DNA of 64,000 bases, from NCBI GenBank assembly GCA_947568835.1, contig OX387606.1, forward strand, positions 15,748,001-15,812,000, in the 5' to 3' direction. Position 1 is the first letter of the stretch; each line of letters starts with the position of its first letter. The position numbers and the translations under genes are program-made. The notes below the pieces were generated by a model. That model ran no database searches and was not told the DNA's origin. It saw nothing but the letters and a program-made list of their open reading frames with translations. This document shows positions 22,501 through 34,500 of the stretch, in pieces. Source of the stretch: Protonemura montana. Lineage: Eukaryota; Arthropoda; Insecta; Plecoptera; Nemouridae.

Positions 22501-25500
22501 GTCGGTACGCCGCATTTCGTCATCGAGTTTCTTCATAGAATCCTCTAGCTTCTTGCTCTTTTGTTGTTCCTGGTCCAGTGCGAGTTTCAGTTCTACAGAC
22601 TGTTGGGTTCCCGCCAACATCAAATCTCTGGAAAATAATTCGGGTGTGTTCATAAAGCTTGTGACGTTATTCCAAAGTAATTAATGAATTCAAGCTGGAA
22701 TAACAACAGAAGTGTTGATGAAATGATTGAAACAGCGCGCACGTCAGATAACGTCAGGCTATTTATTTTGGCAACGTGTAATTGAGTTGGGTATGATGTC
22801 TCTCGCATATCGATCATGAGGCTGCGATGTCTATTTTGATAAAGCTTGGGCTGCAGAGGGGAAATTTGTGGAAACAAGAAAATTGGGAAAACTGTTTCGG
22901 GAAGCAATTTGGTTTGCTGGGTTGGCTTGTAAACGGTAGCGAGGGTAAAAGCTTGAAAAAAAAGAGTAGAGCGTCGTCAGCCACGTCCTTACCTACTGAA
23001 GTCGTGCATTGACAAATCGTTGATGTAAAGTCCGGTATTGACCAGGGCGGTGAGATCGGGCATCACAGGGGTGCCCAAGTACATCATCAAGTGCCAGCTA
23101 TCCATGTAGATCATCTGGCCTGAAATGTGGTTAAAAATAAGTCACTAAAAGTGACACTTGAAATATTTTGTTTAAAATGATGCACCGAACAATGTATATA
23201 GTATTTTCAGGATAAGAACCACCAACAAAAATGGCCAGCACATAGCCTTCTAACAACACTTGCTCAGAGAGCTATTAAAGAAGACGGCTGTGTGTTGGCC
23301 ATATTTGCTGGCAAGTTTAGTCCTGAACATACCGTACTGCTCAGTGATTTCAGCAAAGTTAGAGCGGCTCTAAAAATTGAAAGCATTTTCAGATATTTTA
23401 TACTTTTAATTGTTAATTATGCCAGTGGCTCTATAATAAACAAGGGTCTAACTTGCATCTGTAAGAAAAATAACTTTTATCCAAGAGCGAACATACAAGT
23501 TCAGTCTCCATTGAATAGAGTCTCAAACTTAACATCTAACTTAACCCAATGCAAGTTTACAAAGCCACCCTCTGTATACGCGAGCTTGTACCTAATTTAC
23601 AGAAGGATGGAATACACCTTTAGAAAACCCTGGTGAGAAAGTTAGGCGCCACTAAACTCTGCCCTAACTATCGGACACACGAGTTCGAAAGGTGAGAAAA
23701 CACCCGTGCATTGGTGTGGGATGGTATGGTTTCCTTCATATAGGACCTTACTAGGCCTTCCTCTCTCTTTAAAGTATTCTTTGACCCACTGACATTTTTT
23801 TTCTTAAGCTTATTCATCATCAAGATTTGCATCCTTCGTAACGGTAGGCGCAGAGCCAAGGGGTCTCAAACCTTGTCAGAATATCGAAATCTCTTGAAAT
23901 AAAATCGAGATCAAACAAGAGATGTTTTGAAAACCAAGTTGTACGTACCTTTGAGCGTCAGTTTCTGTTCGACTTGGCCATTGTCTTCTTCTTCATCATT
24001 GTCTTCAGCCATATTGTTAGTTATTTCTTTGATTTTCTTGCGATCTGTCGGCTTTTCTGTTATCACAGGCTCGACTGTGACTAACTCGAAGATGTTGTTT
24101 GTTCGGTTCAGAATCTAAGGCAATTTTAAGTGATTAATAAAACATGAATTGTTAATTTACATTTTATCATTTTTACGATAGATATACTTCCTCAGTAGGC
24201 AAATTTTTTAACTACGTTATATTTTATCTTACCGTTTGAAACTTGAACGCAATCAGGGGACGCAAAAGATCGAACCAGTCGGTAATTCTCTTCTCGACCA
24301 AGTCTGGTAAAATGACAAGCAGCGAGTTGCCGATGCTCTTCACAATCATATCGTGTCTAAAAAAAACACCACAAACAAACAGACAATTACTTATTGCAAG
24401 CAAGCTCATTTCGAGTGGAACTCTTCAATAGGTCAATCGTCTTTAGAACGTTTGTAACTGTACAAACTCTTTCTAGAAACAATCAATGTTAATTAGAAAC
24501 AGGAGTTGGACGATACGATGGCTTCTCTCTCTTAGATTAGCTTACAAGTTGTATTGGTTTCTCGTTCTTTGAATCAGTTTGATTGCTTTGCAATTTCAAG
24601 CGCGTAGATAAGAAAATAACGATCAAAACTGATACTGTTTATTTTCTAAAGACTTTCTTGCCCATGTGAATGAGATTGTTCTCATCGAAAGGGTTAGTAG
24701 AAACATAATTATTGCATATTATCTCCTGGTATCGTCGTCTCACATGTTTGTTTATTGTGCTAAGTGCTAACCATTCGTTAGCAAGAAGTTTATTGTGCTT
24801 TTAAGTGGAAGGATCGGGCACAGACTATTTCTTAAGTCAAACACAACCGAGAGGAAATTACAATGTAAAACGATCTTCGCCGAATAACTACAGGAAAGCA
24901 CTTGCGCAGTTTGCAAAGGGAATGCCGATAAAAATTCCAGGCACTGTGTTATGAATGACCCGTACGAGGTTTTCTTAGAGGAAAGTTCACGAAACGACTC
25001 AGACAGCATGACGATCGCACAATCTGGTTGGCTGTGACTTCAAGGCCGAGTTTCAAGACCTTGGATTTGCGCTGTTTGATTAGAGGAAATTGGCCATGGA
25101 GAAAAACGTCCGAGTGGTTTAGTGGAATGGGTGGGGAGAGGGGGTCGTTCAGAAACCACCAAGAAATCTTAGGGCAGCTTTTTTAGTGGTCCGTTAAAAA
25201 CCAAATTTTTTGTTATTTGCTTCGCAACAGCCAATCAGAAGATGCTTTTTTAATTTATTAATGGTCTGTTAATTAATGAAATAAACGTTCAGTGGCACGT
25301 GGCCTTCAGTGCTTCAACTTTAGGTTAGAAACTATTTCAGTTGTGTATGGTCTTTAAAAACTTGTTTTCACAATTTGCTTCCTGCCTTGGCTCTCTGGTT
25401 GTGGCGCACTGACCAGAAGATGGCTGAGAAACCAACTCAAAATTAAGTTCATATACTGAACGGAGTGAATTTAATTTGAACCTCGATAAAAAAGAAGATG

Positions 25501-28500
25501 GAAAGCATTCGAAACAAATGCTGCAGCTACAGCCACGAATTGATCCATTTCATCAGTGATGGAATTATCTTTATGATGGTTTTTAGACTCATGTCTACTT
25601 GATTCAACCTTAGCACTAGTTTTAAGATAAACTATTCGAAATGGGTTTTGAATGCTAAGTAAAGGGCAACTAAATTTCCCGACGTTTCGTAACATGTACT
25701 AGTTACTTCTTCAAGGGTTAGAGCAGTCCTGAATTTTCCGATAGCAAAAGAATAAATTGTTATAATTTTATGTGGTTCTTTTATTATTGGAAAATTGTCA
25801 GGACTGCTCTTACCCTTGAAGAAGTAACTAGTACATGTTACGAAATGTCGGGAAATTTAGTTGTCCTTTACTTAGCATTCAAAACCCATTTCAAATAATT
25901 TTTTTTTATGGAATTATCTTATTTGCGGTGCGGTCTCTAGAGAGACTAGTTGGGATAAAGGCTTGATCAACAGAGCAGGAGCAGGACAGTGATGCTGTGC
26001 TGTGCATAAACTGTCCATTCGCTTAACATTTAATTGCAAAAAAGTTGTGAAAACCAGGATATGTCTACATTTAACTACTTTTATGACGAGGACGAGATAG
26101 CGCGTGGAGGACGAGATAGCCACACAAAGGTTCCATTAGCAAATTTATATTTTTTTCTTGTGTAGGTAAGGTATTATTTTGTTGGAGTTTTTGCTGCACG
26201 TGAGAGTTGAAATTTGGGCCCATCGAATTCATTGGAAAATCAGGACAATGCTTCTTTGAAAAAAATCAATCAATACCAAAGATTCCCCGTTCGGCCAACT
26301 GGATTTTCTTGAAATTTATTTTTATTTATTCTTTATAGAAAAAGAGCAACTTCTTTGGAAAGTTCTGTTCCAAAATGGCACCATAATCTCCTTGTGCAAG
26401 ACGCCGCTTGAGCTCCATTCCAATCCTTCGCTGATGACTGAAATAATCTCAAACCGCTTACCCGAAGACGATGCAGAAGGGGAATATCTCGAAGACCATT
26501 GAAGCCTGGATGGGCAAATGTTTCTCGTCTCGGGTCAGTGTGACCACCGAAGCCTGGGAAAACGCACGATTGTCGAACCAGCACTGGAAGGTCACGTGGA
26601 CGGTGTCGAAGAGCAGCTCTTCCTTGACCACCTCGATCTTCATCTCTTTGTTGTAGAAGTGACGCCCCACCTACGACATGTAGACACGTTGGAAGATTTC
26701 TGGCTTTACGTTGTAGATTGTAATATCTTAATTGGGCTTTATTACTATTATATATATGTTTTGAAAATGTGTAACTGGCAAAACCGAACTTTTGAAACTA
26801 GCGCTACTGAGGGGTGATTTGTACGAAAGGGTGGTTATGATAGTTGATGGTCACATGGGCCAGTACGGGTGCCCCGAAATATTATGTTCCTCACTTCAAT
26901 TAATTAATCAATGAATTAAAAAAAATATTTAAATATTAAAAAAATTAAAACTTAAGTGATAAGAAGAATAAAAATAACATAGATTTTAAAGAAAACAACT
27001 CTTTCTCTTGCAACATTTAAAAACAAATTGGTGGTAGTAGTCATGATTCAAAGTCGGTCACGTCAAGTTTTGAATTTTATTCCATCAATGATTGATTTAA
27101 AATACATTTTGTTATGCAAACATGAAAAATTGAAACCGTATTTGAAAGACAGGAAAAATAATGAAAACACAAAATTTACGCCGTGGAGTAACCAATACAG
27201 AAACCATAGACTTGCTTCTTTTATAGATTCGAAAATTGTGTGTGAACGTTCCTGTCAACCGACTCGGTGACCCCGCAAATTGGTTTTTTGATTGCTACTC
27301 CACTGTCTGTTGGTTGGCTCTTTTCAGCCGGAATCAGATTGACTCCACACAGGGCTCAAAACGCCTTCGGGTCATGATTATTCATGATGACCACACACTC
27401 AAATGAGATCCAATAACACCATTATATCGCATTGTGCGCACGAATTATTTCACAACGGCAGGATTACGTTGAATTTAGAATCGTATGCAAAATATTTTCC
27501 GCCAATTTGCTTTATTTAGAATAAGTAGGTTACGTATATTATGTGCATATGATAATGATCGAAAATAGCTTTCAGTCGATGAAACTCGTTACGGGGAGAC
27601 TGAGAGCGATGAAAACTTTAAATTTAGCTTATAGTATTGAAGTGGTCCTAGTGCTGGCTACCAACTTCACTGGCTTTTGCGGGTGCCTTTTAGAGTTAGG
27701 ATCACGTGCATGTATACTTTTCACCAGAATTGTAAAGGGTCGGAGTCGATCTAAACATCATGTAGGGAGACATAAGCCATGAAACAAAACAAAAACAGAG
27801 GTATTACTCTAATTTGACTTCGTCAACCCTGAAATTAAGCCCCATAGGTGCTTTTAACTAATTAAAAAAAAAGTACGCACACATTACTTTAAAAAGTGCA
27901 CTAATGTTACTTTACGCTATCAGTTTACCTCTCTGATCTGGCCCATGGTGTAGTAGACGAACCCTCTTCGCTTGCTCCGGTAATGCAGGGTCAGACCCTC
28001 TTTGGTCTCGTTCTCGCAAAAGAACGACGGCGCCCTCATGCGTGGGTACGAGAACTTGAGGTACTCGTGAAGATTGTCCAGGCCTGGAGGGATTTCATTT
28101 CAATTTGCAATTTCAAACCAGCTACTTCAAAAGACTTTTGTGAGTGGCACCGATCGTTATGAATGGGGACGCAGGCCCAGGATCAGGGTCAAAGGACATT
28201 ATTATTGATTAAGGACAATATATATATAGATATTTTTTTTCTAATACTCCGTTTTAATCTCGATTCCTGTTCTGCTTTGGCGAATTTGCTCGTAATGTGA
28301 GCGCATTGGGACCCAAGCTAAAAATATATGCTATCTGTGTATATTAAAAAAAGGCACTTTCAAAAGTGTCGCTTCTTTTCAACTTTGATATTAATATGCA
28401 GGTATGTGAGGAATTGAATATGAGCAGACTGCAATTTATGTATGATTTGAGGCGAGCGCTCGCAACTGCCACGCGGAATCTGCATTCCCAAAGCTCTTTT

Positions 28501-31500
28501 GCGAAGCATTTCAAATTGTTTGTCCGTGGCCAACAAGCAAATGCAAAAGAGGGAAAAGAATTTCAGAGCATAAACGAAGAGAAATTTTCATTTCCACAAA
28601 CCCCAGGGGGTGTAAATAAACTGAGACTCGAAATGTAGTCCGAAGAACCCCTAAAAGTTAGACATTTAAAAAAATATTTTTAGCATTTCAGAGACAAGTT
28701 TCTAACAGATCTCAACGTGCAGTATTTTACGAAATTTAGATGTATTTTTATTTTGTAACTCATGATGGTTTGCTCAATGATAAGAGTGAGTTACGTCGTG
28801 ATATGTAGAGAAGCATTACAGGCTTAACGTACTAAGCTGCAATGCAGATCAAATCTCATAATTTAATCGAGGGATTTAACACTGGATTATTTTGGAACGT
28901 TGTAGATTAATTTGAAGTGAATTTAGTTTCATCAATGGCATCAAACTTACGGCAGTCCTATGTCTACCCCCAAGGATTTAAAAGCGTTCACACTAAACCT
29001 CCATCAGAGGCTGCTGTTCCTGCAAGTTTCGCACCAAGTTCCACATCCTCTAGACTGAAGCAGTAGCTAGCGAATATTATCTCGTCTTTAGCACATGCAC
29101 GAGAGCTTGGATTCAAAGTTGGAAAAGTTTACATTCTGGCAAAATACAATCAGTTTAAAGTTTGCATGCGACACTCGACAATCTCGTGTTTTTTTGTTTT
29201 TTGTTGTAAAACAAATCGAAAAGAAATACACATCACCTGGCTTTTTTATTGTCTAATTCATTCCCCTCGATGGCTGCAGGAATTAATAATTTATTTTTTA
29301 AATTTTCATTTACGCGCCGATTGAAATGTGACGGACACTTAGACGAACAAAAGACAATGCTTTGCTGTGAACAGACAATGTTGTTCAAAGCGTAATCAAT
29401 CAGCCACAAAATTAATTAAATTCCAGTATCCCCGAAGAACTTTCTATTTGAAGAGTCGAGATTCTGATTGATGTACCGAGGGTTTGTTTTGAATCTTCAT
29501 AAAACACATGACCAGATCTTGGGTGAACATTTCTAGGAAAGGCAACTTCAGGAAATTTCCTGTATCAAAATATGGTAGGACAAGAATGTCCTAACATTGG
29601 TACGTCACATTGGAGGTAGTGGGCTATTTCATGGCTAGGTCTCATGCTTTATTCGAGTTAACATTCTATTTCAAAAACTAATTTAGAGTTATTGGTCACA
29701 CATTTACAACATATTTGAAAAATGCTCGCAGCTTTCTAGAAACTCCTATTTCCCAAAACCCAGATAAATCCGTGCATATTCATTTGGTTGCGCCACCTTC
29801 GAATAAAGTTGTTTCCAAGAAAGGCCCCGAAGGAATGCAATAAACATACGCAAAGGAACGTGCTGCCTGCTTCTTGCGAACAAAAGAAAAGTACTTTTAC
29901 GCGACGTGCGAATGTTCTTTTGAATCACTTATTAAATACACAGCTGGGAAAATTTAGCGCCGGGAAAATCTGCAAGAAAGTAATGCACAATAATAAACAA
30001 TACCAAGTAACTCTTATGGCGACTTTAGATTCACATTTTCTTTTAAGTTACATTTACAATATCTATTTAGTTTAATAAATAAGAATGAGAAAAAAATATC
30101 GTTTTTGTTTCCACCATTAGTTTCTTCTTTCTACAGGGAAATATTTTTACTCGAAGACGCAAATAAATACATGCGCTCTCGCTTTGTTCAAAAGAGTGTA
30201 TGACAAACTCGTCTACATATATTTTTTGACAGACGGAACCCCCCTTTCTAACGTTGTTACAGTACTGAACACATCAAAGCACATCAAATTGAAATCATCG
30301 ATACATGCCTTCCTTTGTAACACAATACAGTGGGAATCAAGAGTGAATGATCAAAAGTAACACATGTGCTAGTCAACAGCAGGCAAGAGACCATGAAGGA
30401 AAAAAACAGCACAGCTTGCTTATTGAAAGCGTTGCTCTGGCTCACCGTTGAGAAAGTCACGAAGATGTCTACCCAGGACGGAAAGGACCCGATCGTAGCC
30501 GTACTGGCCGACGAACCTGACAAAGTAGACGCCCATCGCGTCCATGAATTCCATTTCGGAGACCCCAAGCACCTGATGGTAAACAAAACACGGTACAAAT
30601 TAATTGGGCACAGATTGCAGTTGTGGTAAGTGTTATTTTACACATGAAGTCGATTCAGTTCCTTTTCATTAGATGCTAGAGGTGTTAGGATGAACTGGAA
30701 ATGTTTTCTTCGATACTCCTAGATACTGACCGCAACACAAGTTTGTATGAACATTTGAAAAATACACGTAACACATATTTTATATCACAATTTTTTTAGC
30801 TTGCCAACTCTTTTGTCAGTTGTACATAAAATTCAGCAACCTCCCCTCTCCATGATGCCCCCACCCCATTTTTGTAGCTTTTCTTTGATTCGCACTGCAA
30901 AGAGAGCTCTTGACGTGATAACGAATAAATTCGACATCACTACATTTTCCACAGGTTTTCTTAAGAAATTTTCTTAATAATAAACCAAATGACAGTGGAT
31001 TTCTCGTGCCAGAATCATATATAGCAGCATCTCGCTCGTGCGCGACGAGATCTAAATCTGGAAAGAAAATGAGAATGCGGGCACAAATATTTGTCAACAA
31101 GTGGAACCGTTCAGTGTGACGGAGTTTCTGATACTTGGTGAGGTACGTGCTTGGTGATGTGATAAGTCAAATCAATAATTTATAAAGGTAAACCACTGGA
31201 GCGATATCTTGTGTTACGAAGCAAGAATATTTATAAGCTGCTCTTGTAACTCATTAATTAGTTGCGATTTTTCAAAATGCTTTTAACATAATAGACCACC
31301 AATTACTGCTCACTAAACAAGCATATTTCGGCGATTGAAGAACTGCATATTTGACCACAACTAAATTTTGTAGCAAGTCATATCTTAATCCATACTGTCA
31401 GATCTCATACTCTCTCACATCAAAAGCTGTACCTTTTCTATTGTACTACTGATATTATTGATACAAGATTGAAAACGTATATACTAATATACAAATAGGT

Positions 31501-34500
31501 AAGCCTGCTTATCTGAAGCCTGACAATCTTTTGTACATAATCTATTTGAAAAATATAGATATTATTATAAATAATCAACTACAAGATCTCTTTCACAACC
31601 AAGCTGGATTTTTCTCGATCTAATTATAAAAAGAGTCGCATTACGTACAAAACCAAAATTTCAACTCAGTTTCTTCTCGTCCAACGGTCCAAAGATGTCT
31701 TACAGATAACTTCGAGTAGTTTTGGGTTCAGTTGGCTTTCAGAGTTTTCTTTGCTTTCCAGCTTCTGCACAGCTATGCATGTACACTTTTAGGATTTGAA
31801 AATGAAAACATACAAGCAAGAAACTAATTCGTGTACTTTAATTTTCGGTCAACATTCGTATCCGAGTTTAATTTTTTTAAATATGCTTGGACAACAGTAA
31901 GACAAGGTAAATATACGTAACATTAATCATTTCAGTTATTATTTGTGTTAATACCTGAAGCAGCAGCTAGAATGCGACAAGCCCAACCACTTTCATATAT
32001 TTGAAAGCACGACTTGTGTACAAATGGAGCGAGATTGGACGCTTAAATATTAATATACCTAGCTTTTATCATAATAGAAAATGAAACAGCGTTTTAATTT
32101 TATGCGAAAATAAGCAATGTGCAGACTTTTTCTTACTGAACTCATTCGCCTAAGATTATGTTGTCACAGACGATTGCGACCAGGATGAAATGTCACTTTC
32201 CCAAATTAAACTAGAAGGCAGGATAAACCTCGAAAGAAAAATTACTTCCATATTGCAAGTGAAAACAGTCTACGAGCTTTAATATTATCGACCAAGAAAT
32301 TGAATCGAAGAAGTTTAGCGAGAGATTTTCCTCGCGGATCATTATAACGGGATTGGTAAAGTTGAACATTGTTAAACGCAATCGGGAGTCGGTTAGCTAA
32401 TTGGTATGGGACGTGACATTTCCCGCGTGAAAATGTGACAGGAATTATATTACGTCAGAATTCGCTCTAGTCGCTGTTGAATAGAATCCCTCAAACAAAC
32501 TCTCGGTTGTCCTCCGAGTCAGAGCTCGTGTTGAGGTGAGCTTCCCTATTAGCATTCAACGTCAGCTGATTGAGATGTTGTGGCGACATCTCGGTTTTGG
32601 TTAGAGGGCGAAGCACCAAATCTTGTCATACTTTGACCATTATATTCCCCAATTCTCCTATTCAAGATTCATTAGGTGTGACATGCATTCTGAAGGTGGT
32701 ACTTGTACCGTACTACCATGGCATTACAACTGAATTCGTGAAAAATAGCCACCAAAGACTACTTTTCGGAGAAAAATGGAGGTTGCTAATAGGTGGAGTC
32801 GCCGCTGTTACTTTAAAATGTGAAGATGGCATCTTTATATATGCTATTCTAAATTATTTAAGTATATGTATCGACATTTTCAGCCATAATTATCTAATTG
32901 GAGAGGTTTGTTAAAAAGGACGGCCGCAAGCACCATCGTATGATACCTTGCCGGGTCGTTTGCTCAGAAGCTTAGCGAAAGTTTTTGAGATATTCATTTT
33001 TCTCGATTTCGGAATCGAATAGTACCTAATAACACAATTATGAGATGTGCTGATTTACCTACTTCACTTATTTATTCGAGAAAAAAAAATATATCACAAA
33101 AACTAGCGCGTTTTTCATCACGGAACTTTCAAATAAATTAAATCAGTTCTTTAGCGATGTCTTGTTTAATTTTCGTTGAGTTAAAAGTAGGTTAAACTGT
33201 GTTTCTTTTCAGTTTAGAGAATATTTCTTAAAAATAGTTTTTATATTTTTATGTATTTATGTATTTTTTCAAACTTAACCTCATTGAAATTTTCTTAGCT
33301 TTCTATTAGTTATTTTTTTTTTTCGTTAACTTTAGCGAGTCGTGAGCTTGAAGCCCAAACGTGGCGGAAGGCGTACCAAAACACTGAAAAGTGGTAAAGT
33401 TTGGACTGCTATTGCGCATGAACTATGCGGGGCCAAATTTTGAATACATTCGTATTATTCTATTCTAAACCTACTTTATGCGTAAGCGTACTTTTATTTC
33501 ACATGAAAGTTGGTCAGGTTTAGTGCTGTGTTGATTTTGTGTGGACTAACCCATTTACGCGTAAACACATGTAAAAACATGCAATTTTTTACAAACGGCG
33601 ATACTTTATAATTTTTATCTCAAAAATCCGTCGCTGTCTCACTCTGAAACATTCAGAAAATGGAGTTCATACTTATAGCTATCATATAGATTTTTTTCAA
33701 GAAAATTGACATACCCATTTGAAAGATAATAAGGGTAAAAAAAATGAGGGGAATGGGGGTATATATTTTTTTTAATAAAATACATTTATATTTTATGAAA
33801 CAACATTTAAATCCCTTTCAAGTTATTTTTTTATTTTTTATTAATCTATCTCAACTACAGCTGACGCAATTTGAGAAAGAAAAGCGGCTCGTGCACCCCA
33901 ATATTCAGTGCCGTCCCACCGTTTCCGGGCCGTACCGGGCAAACCATTTGACTCGGAGGCAAACATAAAAATATGTCAACAATAGAAATGATGTGGCCAC
34001 CATCGCACCAAGTTTGGTCGATTTCTGAGAGGTGATGGTTTTTTGGTCGGTTGATTTGACATGGGATGCCCCACACGTAGTTGTAGTTTAGGACATCAAC
34101 CACGAACGCTTGATACGCGAAGGAAGACGAACCAGGAGATGGCCAGTTTGTAAAAAAAACTCTCAGTGGTGAACATTTGGTCTCGGCAAATACGTGGAAT
34201 ATATGAACATTATCGTAAAATCTTGTCCTTGAATATACAACCTTGCATTTTGCTAAAGTTTGGTTGAATTGCAGAAGACGAGAAATTGAATTGGTGTCTT
34301 TCTAAACATCTTTAAAAGTGTAGGTACATGTATTACCGCAATACATTACCAATTAACCAATGAAATTATATCTCTAAATCGTGAGGTCCTGAGTAAATAA
34401 TTTCAAAACTGAATAAAGATTGTGCGAAGCACAAGTCCAAAGCACCAAATAAAGTAAAATTAGCACAGATGTGACCAGAGTGTCTTACACCCAACTACCC

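Noticed and set aside
33855-34103. Minus-strand 82-codon frame in a locally GC-richer patch
   Set aside because: No recognisable family, no splice context, inside a large intron; could be an old transposon scrap but cannot be supported.
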